A stretch of 64,000 nt of DNA from Oscillospiraceae bacterium. GTDB lineage: Bacteria; Bacillota; Clostridia; Oscillospirales; Ruminococcaceae. How positions within the stretch are numbered: position 1 is the stretch's first letter; each line of letters starts with the position of its first letter. This document shows positions 33,098 to 41,666 of this stretch, piece after piece. Position numbers and translations under genes: made by a program. Under the pieces are notes generated by a model. It was given only the letters and a program-made list of their open reading frames with translations, was not told where the DNA came from and did no database searches. Location of the stretch: assembly GCA_017513135.1 (NCBI GenBank), contig JAFWDH010000022.1:62001-126000 (forward strand), written 5' to 3'.

Positions 33098-34852
33098 TAT
33101 CCTGACGACCGTGTACCTCCATGGTTCAATGCTCTTCCCTTCACAGCATACCGTTTTATCGCTCATATTGATTATGAACATGAGTTTTTTGTCATCTTTT
33201 ATTCTGTAAAAGCCTATAACGCCGTTTTCTGAAAGGAAAAACTCTGTATTCCCGGTATCGAGGATATCAGCGTTTTCCTTTCTTTTTTTGCTGATCTCCA
33301 TGATCGCAGTTCTGACATTCTCATCTGCGGTATCCTCACAGAAAAATCCCCTGCAGAAAGGATCTCCGTAACCCTGCATGCCGATCTCATCTCCGTAGTA
33401 GATCATCGGGATTCCAGGAAGGAAGAACATGAGTGCATAAGCAAGCTTAAGCATCTCCACTCCCCGCAGATACTCATCTTTTGACAGTCTTCTTGAGGAT
33501 TGAACCTCCCTGCTGTCATGGATCCCCTGAGGAGCCGCCAGGGCATTTATCGCGCGTTCGGTATCGTGGCTGGAAAGCATATTAAGGCACGTCGAGAGCA
33601 TCTCATTGGGATAGTGAAGACATATCTCTTCAATGGAATTCCTGAATGCGCCGGCATCAGCTGACCGTATGTATTCAAGCACGGCATTCTTGAAAGGATA
33701 ATTCATGCATCCGTCCAGTTCATCGCCCCAGAAGTATCTCCTTCTTTTGCCGTAGCTGATCTTGTTGCTGGCATCCTCCCATACTTCTCCTATGAGAATG
33801 CCGGCAGGATCATTGCGCTTAATAGCTTTGCGTATCTTCGCAATGAATTCATCCGGAAGCTCGTCGGCCACATCCAGCCTGAATCCCGAAGCTCCTGCCT
33901 TCATCCAGTGGTCTATGACGCCTCCTGCCCCGGTTATGAATTCCGCATAGGAATCGTCCATCTCATTCACTTCCGGAAGCGTGTCTATGCCCCACCATGA
34001 TTCGTACTCATCAGGCCAGTTGCGGAACATATACCAGTCATAGAATTCGCTTGTCTTGCTTTGATAAGCTCCGACAGAATCATAATTGCCGTATTTGTTG
34101 AAATACAGACTGTCATCTCCCGTATGACTGAATACTCCGTCAAGGATGACTTTGATCCCAAGCGCTGCCGCTTTTCGGAACAGCTCCCTCAAATCGTCTT
34201 CCGTTCCCAGCTGCCTGTCTATCTTATGATAGTCACCGGTATCATATCTGTGATTCGAATTTGACTCAAAAACAGGGTTGAGATAGATGAGAGAGACACC
34301 CAGTTCAGAAAGGTATCCGAGCCTGTCGGTTATTCCCCTGAGGTTTCCTCCGAAGAAATCGTTGTTTCTGATCTTTCCCGTATCGTCAGGTCTCCATTCC
34401 GGAAGATCATGGATATCCTTGTGGTAGCGACGCCCCGGTAATCTATCCACTTTGCCGGAAATAGCGAATCTGTCCGGAAATATCTGATATGCGGTTCCTC
34501 CCGGAAACGCTGACGCGGGGCGGTAGTCACCTGAAACCACAAGCTGCTGGCACCAGATCTGCTCCGCAGAAAAAAACATCTTTCCGCTCTCCGAACAATT
34601 CAGGAAAGAACCGGTATCATCAGCGATGCAGTAAAAATACAGGCCTTTGCTCTGAAAAGCGACATCACACCTGTGCGTCCCGCCGACTTTTTCCATCCTG
34701 TTTTCCGCTGCGTATGTTCCGTCGTCTGATCTGCAGATCAGAGTAAGGTGCTTTTTTTCAGGAGCTGCCAGCTCAAAATGAATAGTCTCACCTTCCCTCA
34801 CGCTGCCGCAGGGATTTCTGAATCTTGATGAGAACAGTTCCATATGGATCAT
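33092..34852 (-). CDS. GH13 alpha-amylase/neopullulanase-type hydrolase
   Basis: 586 residues. An N-terminal beta-sandwich (about 1-110, CBM34-like) precedes the catalytic (beta/alpha)8 barrel (about 120-490) with the four GH13 regions: I in DGVFSHTGDDS, II in GFRLDVADEL (nucleophile Asp), III in LIGEVWED (acid/base Glu) and IV in LSSHDTERA. NPVFESNSNHRYDTGDYHKI is typical of the neopullulanase/cyclomaltodextrinase subfamily. No signal peptide, so it probably breaks down imported maltodextrins in the cytoplasm. ATG at 34852; a second ATG three codons in is possible. Convergent with queH. Confidence 0.93.
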   Translation of the reverse strand: MIHMELFSSRFRNPCGSVREGETIHFELAAPEKKHLTLICRSDDGTYAAENRMEKVGGTHRCDVAFQSKGLYFYCIADDTGSFLNCSESGKMFFSAEQIWCQQLVVSGDYRPASAFPGGTAYQIFPDRFAISGKVDRLPGRRYHKDIHDLPEWRPDDTGKIRNNDFFGGNLRGITDRLGYLSELGVSLIYLNPVFESNSNHRYDTGDYHKIDRQLGTEDDLRELFRKAAALGIKVILDGVFSHTGDDSLYFNKYGNYDSVGAYQSKTSEFYDWYMFRNWPDEYESWWGIDTLPEVNEMDDSYAEFITGAGGVIDHWMKAGASGFRLDVADELPDEFIAKIRKAIKRNDPAGILIGEVWEDASNKISYGKRRRYFWGDELDGCMNYPFKNAVLEYIRSADAGAFRNSIEEICLHYPNEMLSTCLNMLSSHDTERAINALAAPQGIHDSREVQSSRRLSKDEYLRGVEMLKLAYALMFFLPGIPMIYYGDEIGMQGYGDPFCRGFFCEDTADENVRTAIMEISKKRKENADILDTGNTEFFLSENGVIGFYRIKDDKKLMFIINMSDKTVCCEGKSIEPWRYTVVRIS

Positions 34853-34989
34853 TTGATCACGACACTTTCCGGGACTATCATTTCCTATAATGCTGATATT
34901 TCAGCTGAACCTTTACAAGTCAACACATATCGTGTTTCTGTCATCCCATGTTATAATACATTATATTAGGGTCATTTTGATAAATTTTT

Positions 34990-35019
34990 TTGGAATGAAC
35001 CCTTGTGCTGTTGTATAAT
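34990..35019 (+). promoter_or_regulatory. Promoter of the zapA-dut-maf cluster
   Basis: TTGGAA (34990-34995), an 18-base spacer and a perfect TATAAT (35014-35019), 57 bases before the zapA-like start. Confidence 0.65.
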
Positions 35020-35076
35020 ATTATAGTTATCCATCTCTAATAATCTGCGAATCATTTGTGTTTTTGAGGTGTTCTA

Positions 35077-36255
35077 ATGGCTAACAAGATCGCTCTGAAT
35101 ATTGCAGGTTTCAATCTCATCATCAACACTCAGGAAGACGAGGCTCAGGTAAGGAAGCTCAACGATACGCTGAATAATGATCTGAAACAGATCCTTTCTC
35201 AGAATCCTTCCGCTTCTGTTACGAACGCCGCTCTCCTGTGCGCTCTGGACTATCTGGACAGGTTCGACAAAGCTACACACAGTGCGAACAATATGCGTGA
35301 TCAGATAAGGGACTATATGTCAGATGCTTCAAATGCCAAGCTGCAGTATGATGAAGCAGTCAGGCAGAATGCCGAGCTTTCTGCCGAGGTGGAATCTCTT
35401 CGTGCAAGAATCACAAAGATGGCATCGGAAGGAGCTGCAGGCTCCGCCGTCGAACAGTCGCTGAAATCCGAGATAGATTCTGTGAAGAGCGAACTTGCAA
35501 ATGTCCGTGCCCAGCTCAAGGAACAGACTGATAAAAATGCATCGATCCTCTCAGATTTCGGCATTCTTAACAACGCACTAAAGAGCAAGGACAATGAGAT
35601 CGCAAATCTCAATGAGCGTATCAATGCTGCCAATTCGAACAGAGCAGAGGCAGACAGGAAGATCGCAGAACTCAGTGAGAACATCGCTTCCGCCATCGCG
35701 GAGAGAGACCGGTTCGCACATGCTCTGATTGAATCCAATAAGAGAGCGGAAGAACTGGCAAGCAGAGTTGCTGCAGTTGCTGAAACATCCTCTGCGCAGC
35801 CCGTTTCAGAGATACAGCCTGAGTCCGAGGTGCATGAAGAGCCTTCGGAGATTCAGGCCCCGTTCTCCGAAGAGGAAGATGTCTTTTTCGATGATATAAC
35901 CGAAGATCTTGAGGAAGATGAGTTCACATCAGACGAGGTATACGACGAAGATCCGGACGGTAATGATCTTCTAGTGATCGACGATGCTGAAACGCAGGAG
36001 AACGAAACAGACTCCCCTGTCTTTGTACAGCCTGAGAAGCCTGCTCCCAAGAAGGATTACAGATTCTTCGACTATGAGGACGGAGCTGTTGAAGAACAGG
36101 ACGGAGAAGTCGGAGTCGGTGACGGTTTCAAGACCTTCGGACAGATGATAGCCGAAGAGCGCAGACAGCCCGGAAACTCCTATGAGGACGCCAACAGCGG
36201 AAAGCTTGATGATGATTCTCTTCCGAACCTTTCATGGATCAATGATATCGACTGA
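35077..36255 (+). CDS. ZapA-like cell-division protein with coiled coil and acidic tail
   Basis: 392 residues. Residues 1-75 are a ZapA domain (NIAGFNLIINTQEDEAQVRK, ALLCALDYLDRFDKA), the FtsZ-ring bundling factor. The usual ZapA is about 100 residues; here the helix continues as a coiled coil to about residue 235 (ELSAEVESLRARITKMASEG, LKSEIDSVKSELANVRAQL), followed by a strongly acidic disordered tail (DDITEDLEEDEFTSDEVYDE) and a final conserved-looking motif near YRFFDYEDG and GFKTFGQMIAEERR. The acidic tail may recruit another divisome protein, which is inference. Ribosome site GAGGTG. Its stop overlaps the dut start by one base, so the two are coupled. Confidence 0.83.
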   Translation: MANKIALNIAGFNLIINTQEDEAQVRKLNDTLNNDLKQILSQNPSASVTNAALLCALDYLDRFDKATHSANNMRDQIRDYMSDASNAKLQYDEAVRQNAELSAEVESLRARITKMASEGAAGSAVEQSLKSEIDSVKSELANVRAQLKEQTDKNASILSDFGILNNALKSKDNEIANLNERINAANSNRAEADRKIAELSENIASAIAERDRFAHALIESNKRAEELASRVAAVAETSSAQPVSEIQPESEVHEEPSEIQAPFSEEEDVFFDDITEDLEEDEFTSDEVYDEDPDGNDLLVIDDAETQENETDSPVFVQPEKPAPKKDYRFFDYEDGAVEEQDGEVGVGDGFKTFGQMIAEERRQPGNSYEDANSGKLDDDSLPNLSWINDID

Positions 36256-36698
36256 TGGACATTATTAAGATCAAGATCCTGGATCCGATGGCATCGCTGC
36301 CGGAAAAAGCCACTGAGTACTCTGCCTGTGTCGATCTTCGTGCAGTCCTTGACTCCAGATACACTCTTAAACCCGGTGAGTTCCATTCATTCCATACCGG
36401 GATCGCCATAGAGATGCCTGATCCTCTTTGCGTAGCCCTTGTCTTTTCCAGAAGCGGGATGGGAGCAAAACACGGCATCTCGTTATCCAATTCTGTCGGA
36501 GTAATCGATTACGACTACCGGGGAGAGCTTATAGTCAGTCTTATCAACAACTCAGAATCTTCTTTTGATATCGAACCCGGAGACAGGATCGCCCAGCTGA
36601 TGGTCATGAGGACCGTTCCGGTAATGCCTGTGATCTGCGACGAGCTTTCGGAAACTGAAAGAGGCGACGGAGGTTTCGGTTCGACCGGAAAAAACTGA
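36255..36698 (+). CDS. dut: dUTP diphosphatase
   Basis: 147 residues, trimeric dUTPase that converts dUTP to dUMP plus pyrophosphate, keeping uracil out of DNA and supplying dTMP synthesis. All five motifs are present: SACVDLRA, RSGMGAKHGISL, NSVGVIDYDYRGE, GDRIAQLMV and RGDGGFGSTG at the C terminus. It starts on the last base of the ZapA-like stop codon. Confidence 0.95.
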   Translation: MDIIKIKILDPMASLPEKATEYSACVDLRAVLDSRYTLKPGEFHSFHTGIAIEMPDPLCVALVFSRSGMGAKHGISLSNSVGVIDYDYRGELIVSLINNSESSFDIEPGDRIAQLMVMRTVPVMPVICDELSETERGDGGFGSTGKN

Positions 36699-36714
36699 TC
36701 GTACAGGTTTACAT

Positions 36715-37278
36715 ATGAGATTTATTCTTGCTTCGGGAAGTCCGAGGCGCCGCGAACTGTTCAGGATTATATGTCCTGATTTTGAAGTGATCACTTCAGA
36801 CGCAGACGAGAGCAGCATACCGTTCTCAGTTCCTTCTGAATACTGCGAAAGGCTTGCTGAACTGAAGTGCGTTTCGGTTGCCGGATCGAACACAGACGCA
36901 TGTGTTATCGGCGCTGATACGATCGTGTGTGTTGACGGGAAGATACTCGGCAAGCCGGCTGACAGAGAAGATGCAGCGAGGATGCTCCGTCTTCTGTCCG
37001 GGAGGAGCCATCATGTCCTTACAGGACTCTGCATATGCGTCGAGGGGCATGTCATCCGCAGGTCTTTCTGCGATACGGAAGTTACTTTCAAGGATCTGTC
37101 TGACCGTGAGATCGATGAATATATCGGCAGCGGCGATCCATTTGATAAAGCCGGAGCATACGGCATCCAGAACGGTGCCGCCCGGTTCTGCAGGAGCATC
37201 AAAGGCGACTTTTTCAATGTTGTCGGTTTACCGGTAAATATGCTTTACGAAATGCTTCTTGACGCTTCCCTGCTTTAA
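36715..37278 (+). CDS. maf: Maf family nucleotide pyrophosphatase
   Basis: 187 residues. The family signature LASGSPRRRELF lies at the N terminus, followed by VIGADTIVCVDGKILGKPAD and the GAYGIQNGAA motif. Maf enzymes hydrolyse non-canonical or modified nucleoside triphosphates (dTTP/UTP or m7GTP types) and have been linked to septum inhibition. In many Bacillota maf lies at the start of the mre/min shape and division cluster, which matches the MinD-like and mgsA genes that follow here. 16 bases after dut. Confidence 0.93.
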   Translation: MRFILASGSPRRRELFRIICPDFEVITSDADESSIPFSVPSEYCERLAELKCVSVAGSNTDACVIGADTIVCVDGKILGKPADREDAARMLRLLSGRSHHVLTGLCICVEGHVIRRSFCDTEVTFKDLSDREIDEYIGSGDPFDKAGAYGIQNGAARFCRSIKGDFFNVVGLPVNMLYEMLLDASLL

Positions 37279-37302
37279 ATCCATCTACAGAGGTCAGATC
37301 AC

Positions 37303-38031
37303 ATGAGCACTATCTCACGTATACTATCCGGAAAAGACGGTGTAGGTAAATCCACAGTTACTGCACTTGTCGGTGAGCAGCTTGCACTCATGGGCAAAAA
37401 GGTCCTGCTTATCGAATTTGAAAACGGTCTCAGATGCCTTGATCTGTTTGTAGGGGCAATGGCTACCAAGGTATATGATCTTGATGATGTACTGAACGGC
37501 AGATGTGAGTTCAGCGATGCTATTGCCGTATCTTCGATCTCAGAAAATCTTTCCGTGATCTTCGCCACCAGTGCCAGAAGGCAGCTGGACACAGATCAGT
37601 TCTCCACACTTGTTTTAGCGCTTTCAGACAGTTACGATCATATCATCATTGATACAGACTGTTCTGACGAATCGATCGACTGTCTCTCCGGGATCGCTAT
37701 GAACAGTATAGTCATCTCCACCTCCGATCCTTCGGGGACGAGAGATGCCAGGTATGTCTGCGACAGACTTTATTCCCGGAACGTACCCGGTGTCAAAGTG
37801 CTGTTCAACAGGGTCCGAAAAGACTACATCGCCGACAAGATCACCCCGAATCTGGACTACGCGATGGATACAGTCGGTGTGCCTCTGGCAGGTGTAGTTC
37901 CCGAACTGCCTGATATCGTCAGATGCACATCCCGCGGCATCGCTCCAAAAAGTAATTCAATGACTCAGAAGATATTCAAATCAATAGCCTCAAGGCTCGA
38001 TGGTGAGAGTGTCCCTCTCACAGTTATTTAG
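37303..38031 (+). CDS. MinD-like ATPase without the membrane-targeting helix
   Basis: 242 residues. The sequence tracks MinD: L-S-G-K-D-G-V-G-K-S-T (deviant Walker A with the signature Lys but Gly changed to Asp), FENGLRCLDLFVGAMATKVY then DLDDVLNGRC (MinD: D-x-D-x-G-L-R-N-L-D-x-x-x-G and V-Y-D-L-x-D-V-L-E-G-R-C), and VPLAGVVPELPDIVRCTSRG. It stops at ASRLDGESVPLTVI, the point where MinD continues into its amphipathic membrane-binding helix. The switch II region reads DTDCSDES in place of D-x-P-A-G-I-E. It is probably a derived or decaying MinD without normal ATP-driven membrane cycling; no minC or minE gene is beside it. AGAGG upstream; between maf and mgsA. Confidence 0.78.
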   Translation: MSTISRILSGKDGVGKSTVTALVGEQLALMGKKVLLIEFENGLRCLDLFVGAMATKVYDLDDVLNGRCEFSDAIAVSSISENLSVIFATSARRQLDTDQFSTLVLALSDSYDHIIIDTDCSDESIDCLSGIAMNSIVISTSDPSGTRDARYVCDRLYSRNVPGVKVLFNRVRKDYIADKITPNLDYAMDTVGVPLAGVVPELPDIVRCTSRGIAPKSNSMTQKIFKSIASRLDGESVPLTVI

Positions 38032-38040
38032 GGGGATAAT

Positions 38041-38445
38041 ATGAACATTGCTCTTATAGCTCATGACTCCAAAAAAGAACTGATGATCCAGTTCTGCATA
38101 GCGTATTGCGGTATTCTCTCGATGCATAATGTTTGTGCTACCGGAACTACCGGAAAACTCGTCCACGAGGCAACAGGACTCAATGTCAACTGTTTCATGT
38201 CCGGTGAACAGGGCGGCGACCAGCAGATCGGCGCAAGGATCGCATGCGATGAGATAGATCTTCTTCTCTTCTTCCGCGATCCCATCTCCGTAAAGGAACG
38301 TGAGCCGAACGAATTCAACCTTCTTCGTCTCTGCGACGTGCACAACATCCCTGTTGCAACTAATATAGCAACTGCCGAAGTCCTTATTCAGGGACTGGAA
38401 AGAGGCAGTCTGGATTGGAGAAATATAGTAAACCCGAAAAACTGA
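38041..38445 (+). CDS. mgsA: Methylglyoxal synthase
   Basis: 134 residues. Converts dihydroxyacetone phosphate to methylglyoxal and phosphate, a bypass of lower glycolysis when phosphate is scarce. Phosphate and catalytic residues are visible in [35 protein letters not shown] (catalytic Asp), LLLFFRDPI and [13 protein letters not shown] (catalytic His). mgsA commonly ends the min/rodA cluster in Clostridia, consistent with its place after the MinD-like gene. AGGGGGA precedes the ATG. Confidence 0.95.
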   Translation: MNIALIAHDSKKELMIQFCIAYCGILSMHNVCATGTTGKLVHEATGLNVNCFMSGEQGGDQQIGARIACDEIDLLLFFRDPISVKEREPNEFNLLRLCDVHNIPVATNIATAEVLIQGLERGSLDWRNIVNPKN

Positions 38446-38462
38446 CGGGTTTGCAGCATATA

Positions 38463-38489
38463 ATGCTCCGTTTTTACGGGGCATTTTTC
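38463..38489 (+). terminator. Terminator after mgsA
   Basis: Stem ATGCTCCGT / ACGGGGCAT (one G-U pair) followed by TTTTTC, between mgsA and hisS. A second 7-bp hairpin (AAACCCG / CGGGTTT) lies at 38430-38452, spanning the mgsA stop. Confidence 0.75.
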
Positions 38490-38505
38490 ACGAAAGGGTC
38501 TGTTT

Positions 38506-39765
38506 ATGGCGATTCAAATCACTTCCCCCCGCGGGACCGCCGACGTTCTGCCTCAGGACAGTTCCAAATGGCAGTATGTCGAATCAACACTGAAAAAAGT
38601 ATGCGAAAAGTTCGGATACCTTGAGACTAGGACTCCCACATTCGAGCACACCGAACTGTTTCAGCGCGGAGTCGGCGATACTACTGATGTCGTCGGCAAA
38701 GAGATGTATACGATGGAAGACAAAGGCGGCAGATCTATAACACTGCGGCCTGAAGGCACGGCGGGAGTTGTCCGCTCTTTCATCCAGAACGGTGTACTGG
38801 CAGGGATTCTACCGGTCCGCGCATACTATATCCTCTCCTGCTTCAGGTATGAGAAGCCGCAGGCCGGAAGGCTCAGAGAATTCCATCAGCTGGGCATTGA
38901 GCTTTTCGGAGCCAAATCAGCAGATGCCGACGCCGAAGTCATAAGAGTCGCGTCACAGGCTCTCAGTGAGATAGGTATAAAGAATGTAAGGCTCGAGCTC
39001 AATTCCATAGGCTGTCCTGAATGCAGACCAAGATATCGTGAAGCTCTTTATAATTATTTCAAGCAGTATGAAAATGACCTCTGCGATACCTGCAGGACCA
39101 GGCTGGAGAAAAACCCGATGAGGATAATAGACTGCAAGAGTCCCGAGTGTCAGGCTATTGCCGCTAATGCACCGATGGCCCTTGATTATCTTTGCGATGA
39201 GTGCAGGGACCATTTTGACAGCGTAAAAGAGTACCTTGATGATTCGGGTATTTCCTATTCGATCAATCCCAGAATAGTGCGCGGTCTCGATTACTACACC
39301 AGAACAGTGTTTGAATTCGTTCATGAGAGCGCCGGTGCACAGGGAGTCGTATGCGGCGGAGGTCGGTATGACGGTCTCGTCGGGATGCTTGGAGGCAATC
39401 CGACTCCAGGCGTAGGTTTCGGAATGGGTATCGAGAGACTTCTGAATGTCGCAGCCAGCGAAGGTCTTGAGTTCCCGTCAGCAGATGCTCCGGATCTTTT
39501 CATCGGATTTATCGGAGAAAAAGGACGCAGGGCTGCAAGGAAACTCGCTTACGAACTTCAGGACAGAAACGTCCATGCTGTATACGACATTAATCTCAGA
39601 AGCCTGAAGGCTCAGTTGAAATATGCAGATAAACTTAACGCAAGATTCAGCCTTGTACTGGGTGATGACGAAGTCGATCAGAATAAAGCAAAACTCAAGA
39701 ATATGACTGACGGGAGCGAAACTGTCGTCGACATTGATCCCGAGCGGCTGGCGGCCGCGCTCTGA
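38506..39765 (+). CDS. hisS: Histidyl-tRNA synthetase
   Basis: 419 residues, class II synthetase that charges tRNA-His. Motif 2 is in YILSCFRYEKPQAGRLREFH; the histidine-specific loop is in NPRIVRGLDYYTRTVFEFVH; motif 3 is GFGMGIERLL, with the anticodon-binding domain at the end (IGEKGRRAARKLAYELQDRN). AAAGGG upstream of the ATG. Followed 39 bases later by aspS, the standard his-asp pair in Bacillota. There is no T-box leader in the short gap upstream. Confidence 0.97.
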   Translation: MAIQITSPRGTADVLPQDSSKWQYVESTLKKVCEKFGYLETRTPTFEHTELFQRGVGDTTDVVGKEMYTMEDKGGRSITLRPEGTAGVVRSFIQNGVLAGILPVRAYYILSCFRYEKPQAGRLREFHQLGIELFGAKSADADAEVIRVASQALSEIGIKNVRLELNSIGCPECRPRYREALYNYFKQYENDLCDTCRTRLEKNPMRIIDCKSPECQAIAANAPMALDYLCDECRDHFDSVKEYLDDSGISYSINPRIVRGLDYYTRTVFEFVHESAGAQGVVCGGGRYDGLVGMLGGNPTPGVGFGMGIERLLNVAASEGLEFPSADAPDLFIGFIGEKGRRAARKLAYELQDRNVHAVYDINLRSLKAQLKYADKLNARFSLVLGDDEVDQNKAKLKNMTDGSETVVDIDPERLAAAL

Positions 39766-39804
39766 AATCAAGAATAGAATTGTTTGAAAGGATCATTGAT
39801 CAAA

Positions 39805-41565
39805 ATGACACAGATGAGAACACACAACTGCAACGAGCTCCGCATTTCAGATGCCGGCAAAAGAGTAACGCTGGTAGGATGGATGGAGAACGTGCGTGAA
39901 GTCGGAAGCAATCTAGCTTTCGTTATCCTTCGTGATTTCTACGGCACGACACAGGTCGTTATCGAGACTCCGGAAATGATGGAGATCATAAGCAGCCTCA
40001 ACAAGGAATCGACCATATCTGTAGAGGGCGTGGTGCGTGAGCGCTCCAGCAAAAATCCCAAGCTCGATACAGGTGATATAGAGGTGGTTCCCGACAAGAT
40101 AACGGTCCTGGGCAAATGCATCTACAACAGCCTTCCTTTTGAGATCAATCACAGCCGTGATGCGGATGAAAGCCAGAGGCTCAAATACCGTTTTCTCGAC
40201 CTCAGAAATCCTGATGTTAAAAAGAACATAATCCTCCGCTGCAATGTCGTAGCGGCTCTCCGTCAGGCAATGATGAAACATGGATTCCTTGAGATCACGA
40301 CTCCCATCCTGACAGCTTCCTCACCTGAAGGCGCCAGAGACTATCTTGTGCCTGCCAGAAAGCACCCGGGAAAATTCTATGCGCTTCCCCAGGCTCCCCA
40401 GCAGTTCAAGCAGCTGCTGATGACCTCCGGGTTCGACAGATATTTTCAGATCGCTCCCTGCTTCCGTGATGAAGATGCCAGAGGCGACCGTTCACCCGGA
40501 GAGTTCTACCAGCTCGATATGGAGATGGCTTTTGCCACACAGGAAGACGTATTCGCGGTACTGGAAGATGTTCTTCCCCCTGTTTTTGAGAAATTCGGGA
40601 CATACGACATCTCCTCTCCCGCTCCTTTCAAGCGCATCAAATATCTTGATGCGATGGAAAAATACGGTTCTGACAAACCTGACCTCAGGATAGACCTCAC
40701 TGCCAAGGATGTTACTTCCCTTTTTGCCGACAGCGAATTCGAGCCTCTCAGAGGCAAGACTGTCAAGGCTGTGGACATCAGCAACTGCACTCTGACCAGA
40801 AAGCAGATAGAGAAACTTCTAACAGACTGTGAAGTACAGTCCGGGTCAAAGGGCTACTGGTTCAAGGTAGATGAAAAGGGAGAACTTGCCGGCGGAATAG
40901 CAAAGTTTGCCGTACCTGTAAGAGAAGGCCTTTCAGAAGTTCTTGATCTCAGCCCCAACACTCTGGTCGTCGTAGCCGCAGGCGAACTTGCTGTCAAGTC
41001 CGTCGGTGTGATGATCAAGTTCTTCGGCGCAAACTGCGAAGGACATATGAACAAGGAACGTTATGAATTCTGCTGGATCGTTGATTTCCCCATGTACGAG
41101 ATCGGCGAAGAGAGCGGCGAATTGGAGTTCTGTCACAATCCCTTCAGCATGCCTTCCGGAGGACTCGACGTGCTTCTGAAGGCTGAGCGCGGAGAGATCG
41201 ATCCCCTAGAGATCACCGCAGACCAGTATGACCTTGTCGTAAACGGTGTCGAACTGTCTTCAGGAGCAGTCAGGAACCACGACCCCGAGATCATGATAAA
41301 GGCGTTCGAGATGGTAAGGCTCGGAGAAGAAGATGTTAAGTCGAAGTTCCCGGCTATGTACAATGCATTCTGCTATGGAGCACCTCCCCATGCCGGAATT
41401 GCTCCCGGGATCGACAGAATGGTAATGCTTCTCGCCGGGGAGGATTCCATCCGAGAGATAATCCCATTCCCGATGAACAAGAATGCTCAGGACCTCATGA
41501 TGGGTGCTCCTTCCGAAGTCACCGAAAAGCAGCTTAAAGAACTGTCTATCAAAGTCGATCTGTGA
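39805..41565 (+). CDS. aspS: Aspartyl-tRNA synthetase
   Basis: 586 residues, class IIb bacterial-type AspRS: N-terminal OB-fold anticodon domain (VTLVGWMENVREVGSNLAFV), catalytic core with FLEITTPILTASSPEGARDY, motif 2 in CFRDEDARGDRSPGEFYQLD, the bacterial GAD insertion domain (about 285-420) and motif 3 in GIAPGIDRMVMLLAGEDSIR. The ATG at 39805 is preferred; AAAGGA lies 12 bases upstream, while in-frame TTGs at 39796 and 39784 are either too near or lack a site. Cotranscribed with hisS. Confidence 0.96.
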   Translation: MTQMRTHNCNELRISDAGKRVTLVGWMENVREVGSNLAFVILRDFYGTTQVVIETPEMMEIISSLNKESTISVEGVVRERSSKNPKLDTGDIEVVPDKITVLGKCIYNSLPFEINHSRDADESQRLKYRFLDLRNPDVKKNIILRCNVVAALRQAMMKHGFLEITTPILTASSPEGARDYLVPARKHPGKFYALPQAPQQFKQLLMTSGFDRYFQIAPCFRDEDARGDRSPGEFYQLDMEMAFATQEDVFAVLEDVLPPVFEKFGTYDISSPAPFKRIKYLDAMEKYGSDKPDLRIDLTAKDVTSLFADSEFEPLRGKTVKAVDISNCTLTRKQIEKLLTDCEVQSGSKGYWFKVDEKGELAGGIAKFAVPVREGLSEVLDLSPNTLVVVAAGELAVKSVGVMIKFFGANCEGHMNKERYEFCWIVDFPMYEIGEESGELEFCHNPFSMPSGGLDVLLKAERGEIDPLEITADQYDLVVNGVELSSGAVRNHDPEIMIKAFEMVRLGEEDVKSKFPAMYNAFCYGAPPHAGIAPGIDRMVMLLAGEDSIREIIPFPMNKNAQDLMMGAPSEVTEKQLKELSIKVDL

Positions 41566-41616
41566 GACTCATATAAACCATAGTCATATTTGCTAAAACC
41601 TGGTTCTAGATACAGC

Positions 41617-41653
41617 AAAAGCAGGAAACGATGAAAAACGTTTCCTGCTTTTT
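41617..41653. terminator. Bidirectional terminator, aspS and the membrane protein
   Basis: A 14-bp perfect stem (AAAAGCAGGAAACG / CGTTTCCTGCTTTT) with an 8-base loop between convergent genes; A and T tracts on both sides. Confidence 0.92.
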
Positions 41654-41666
41654 GTTGCTTTATGTT

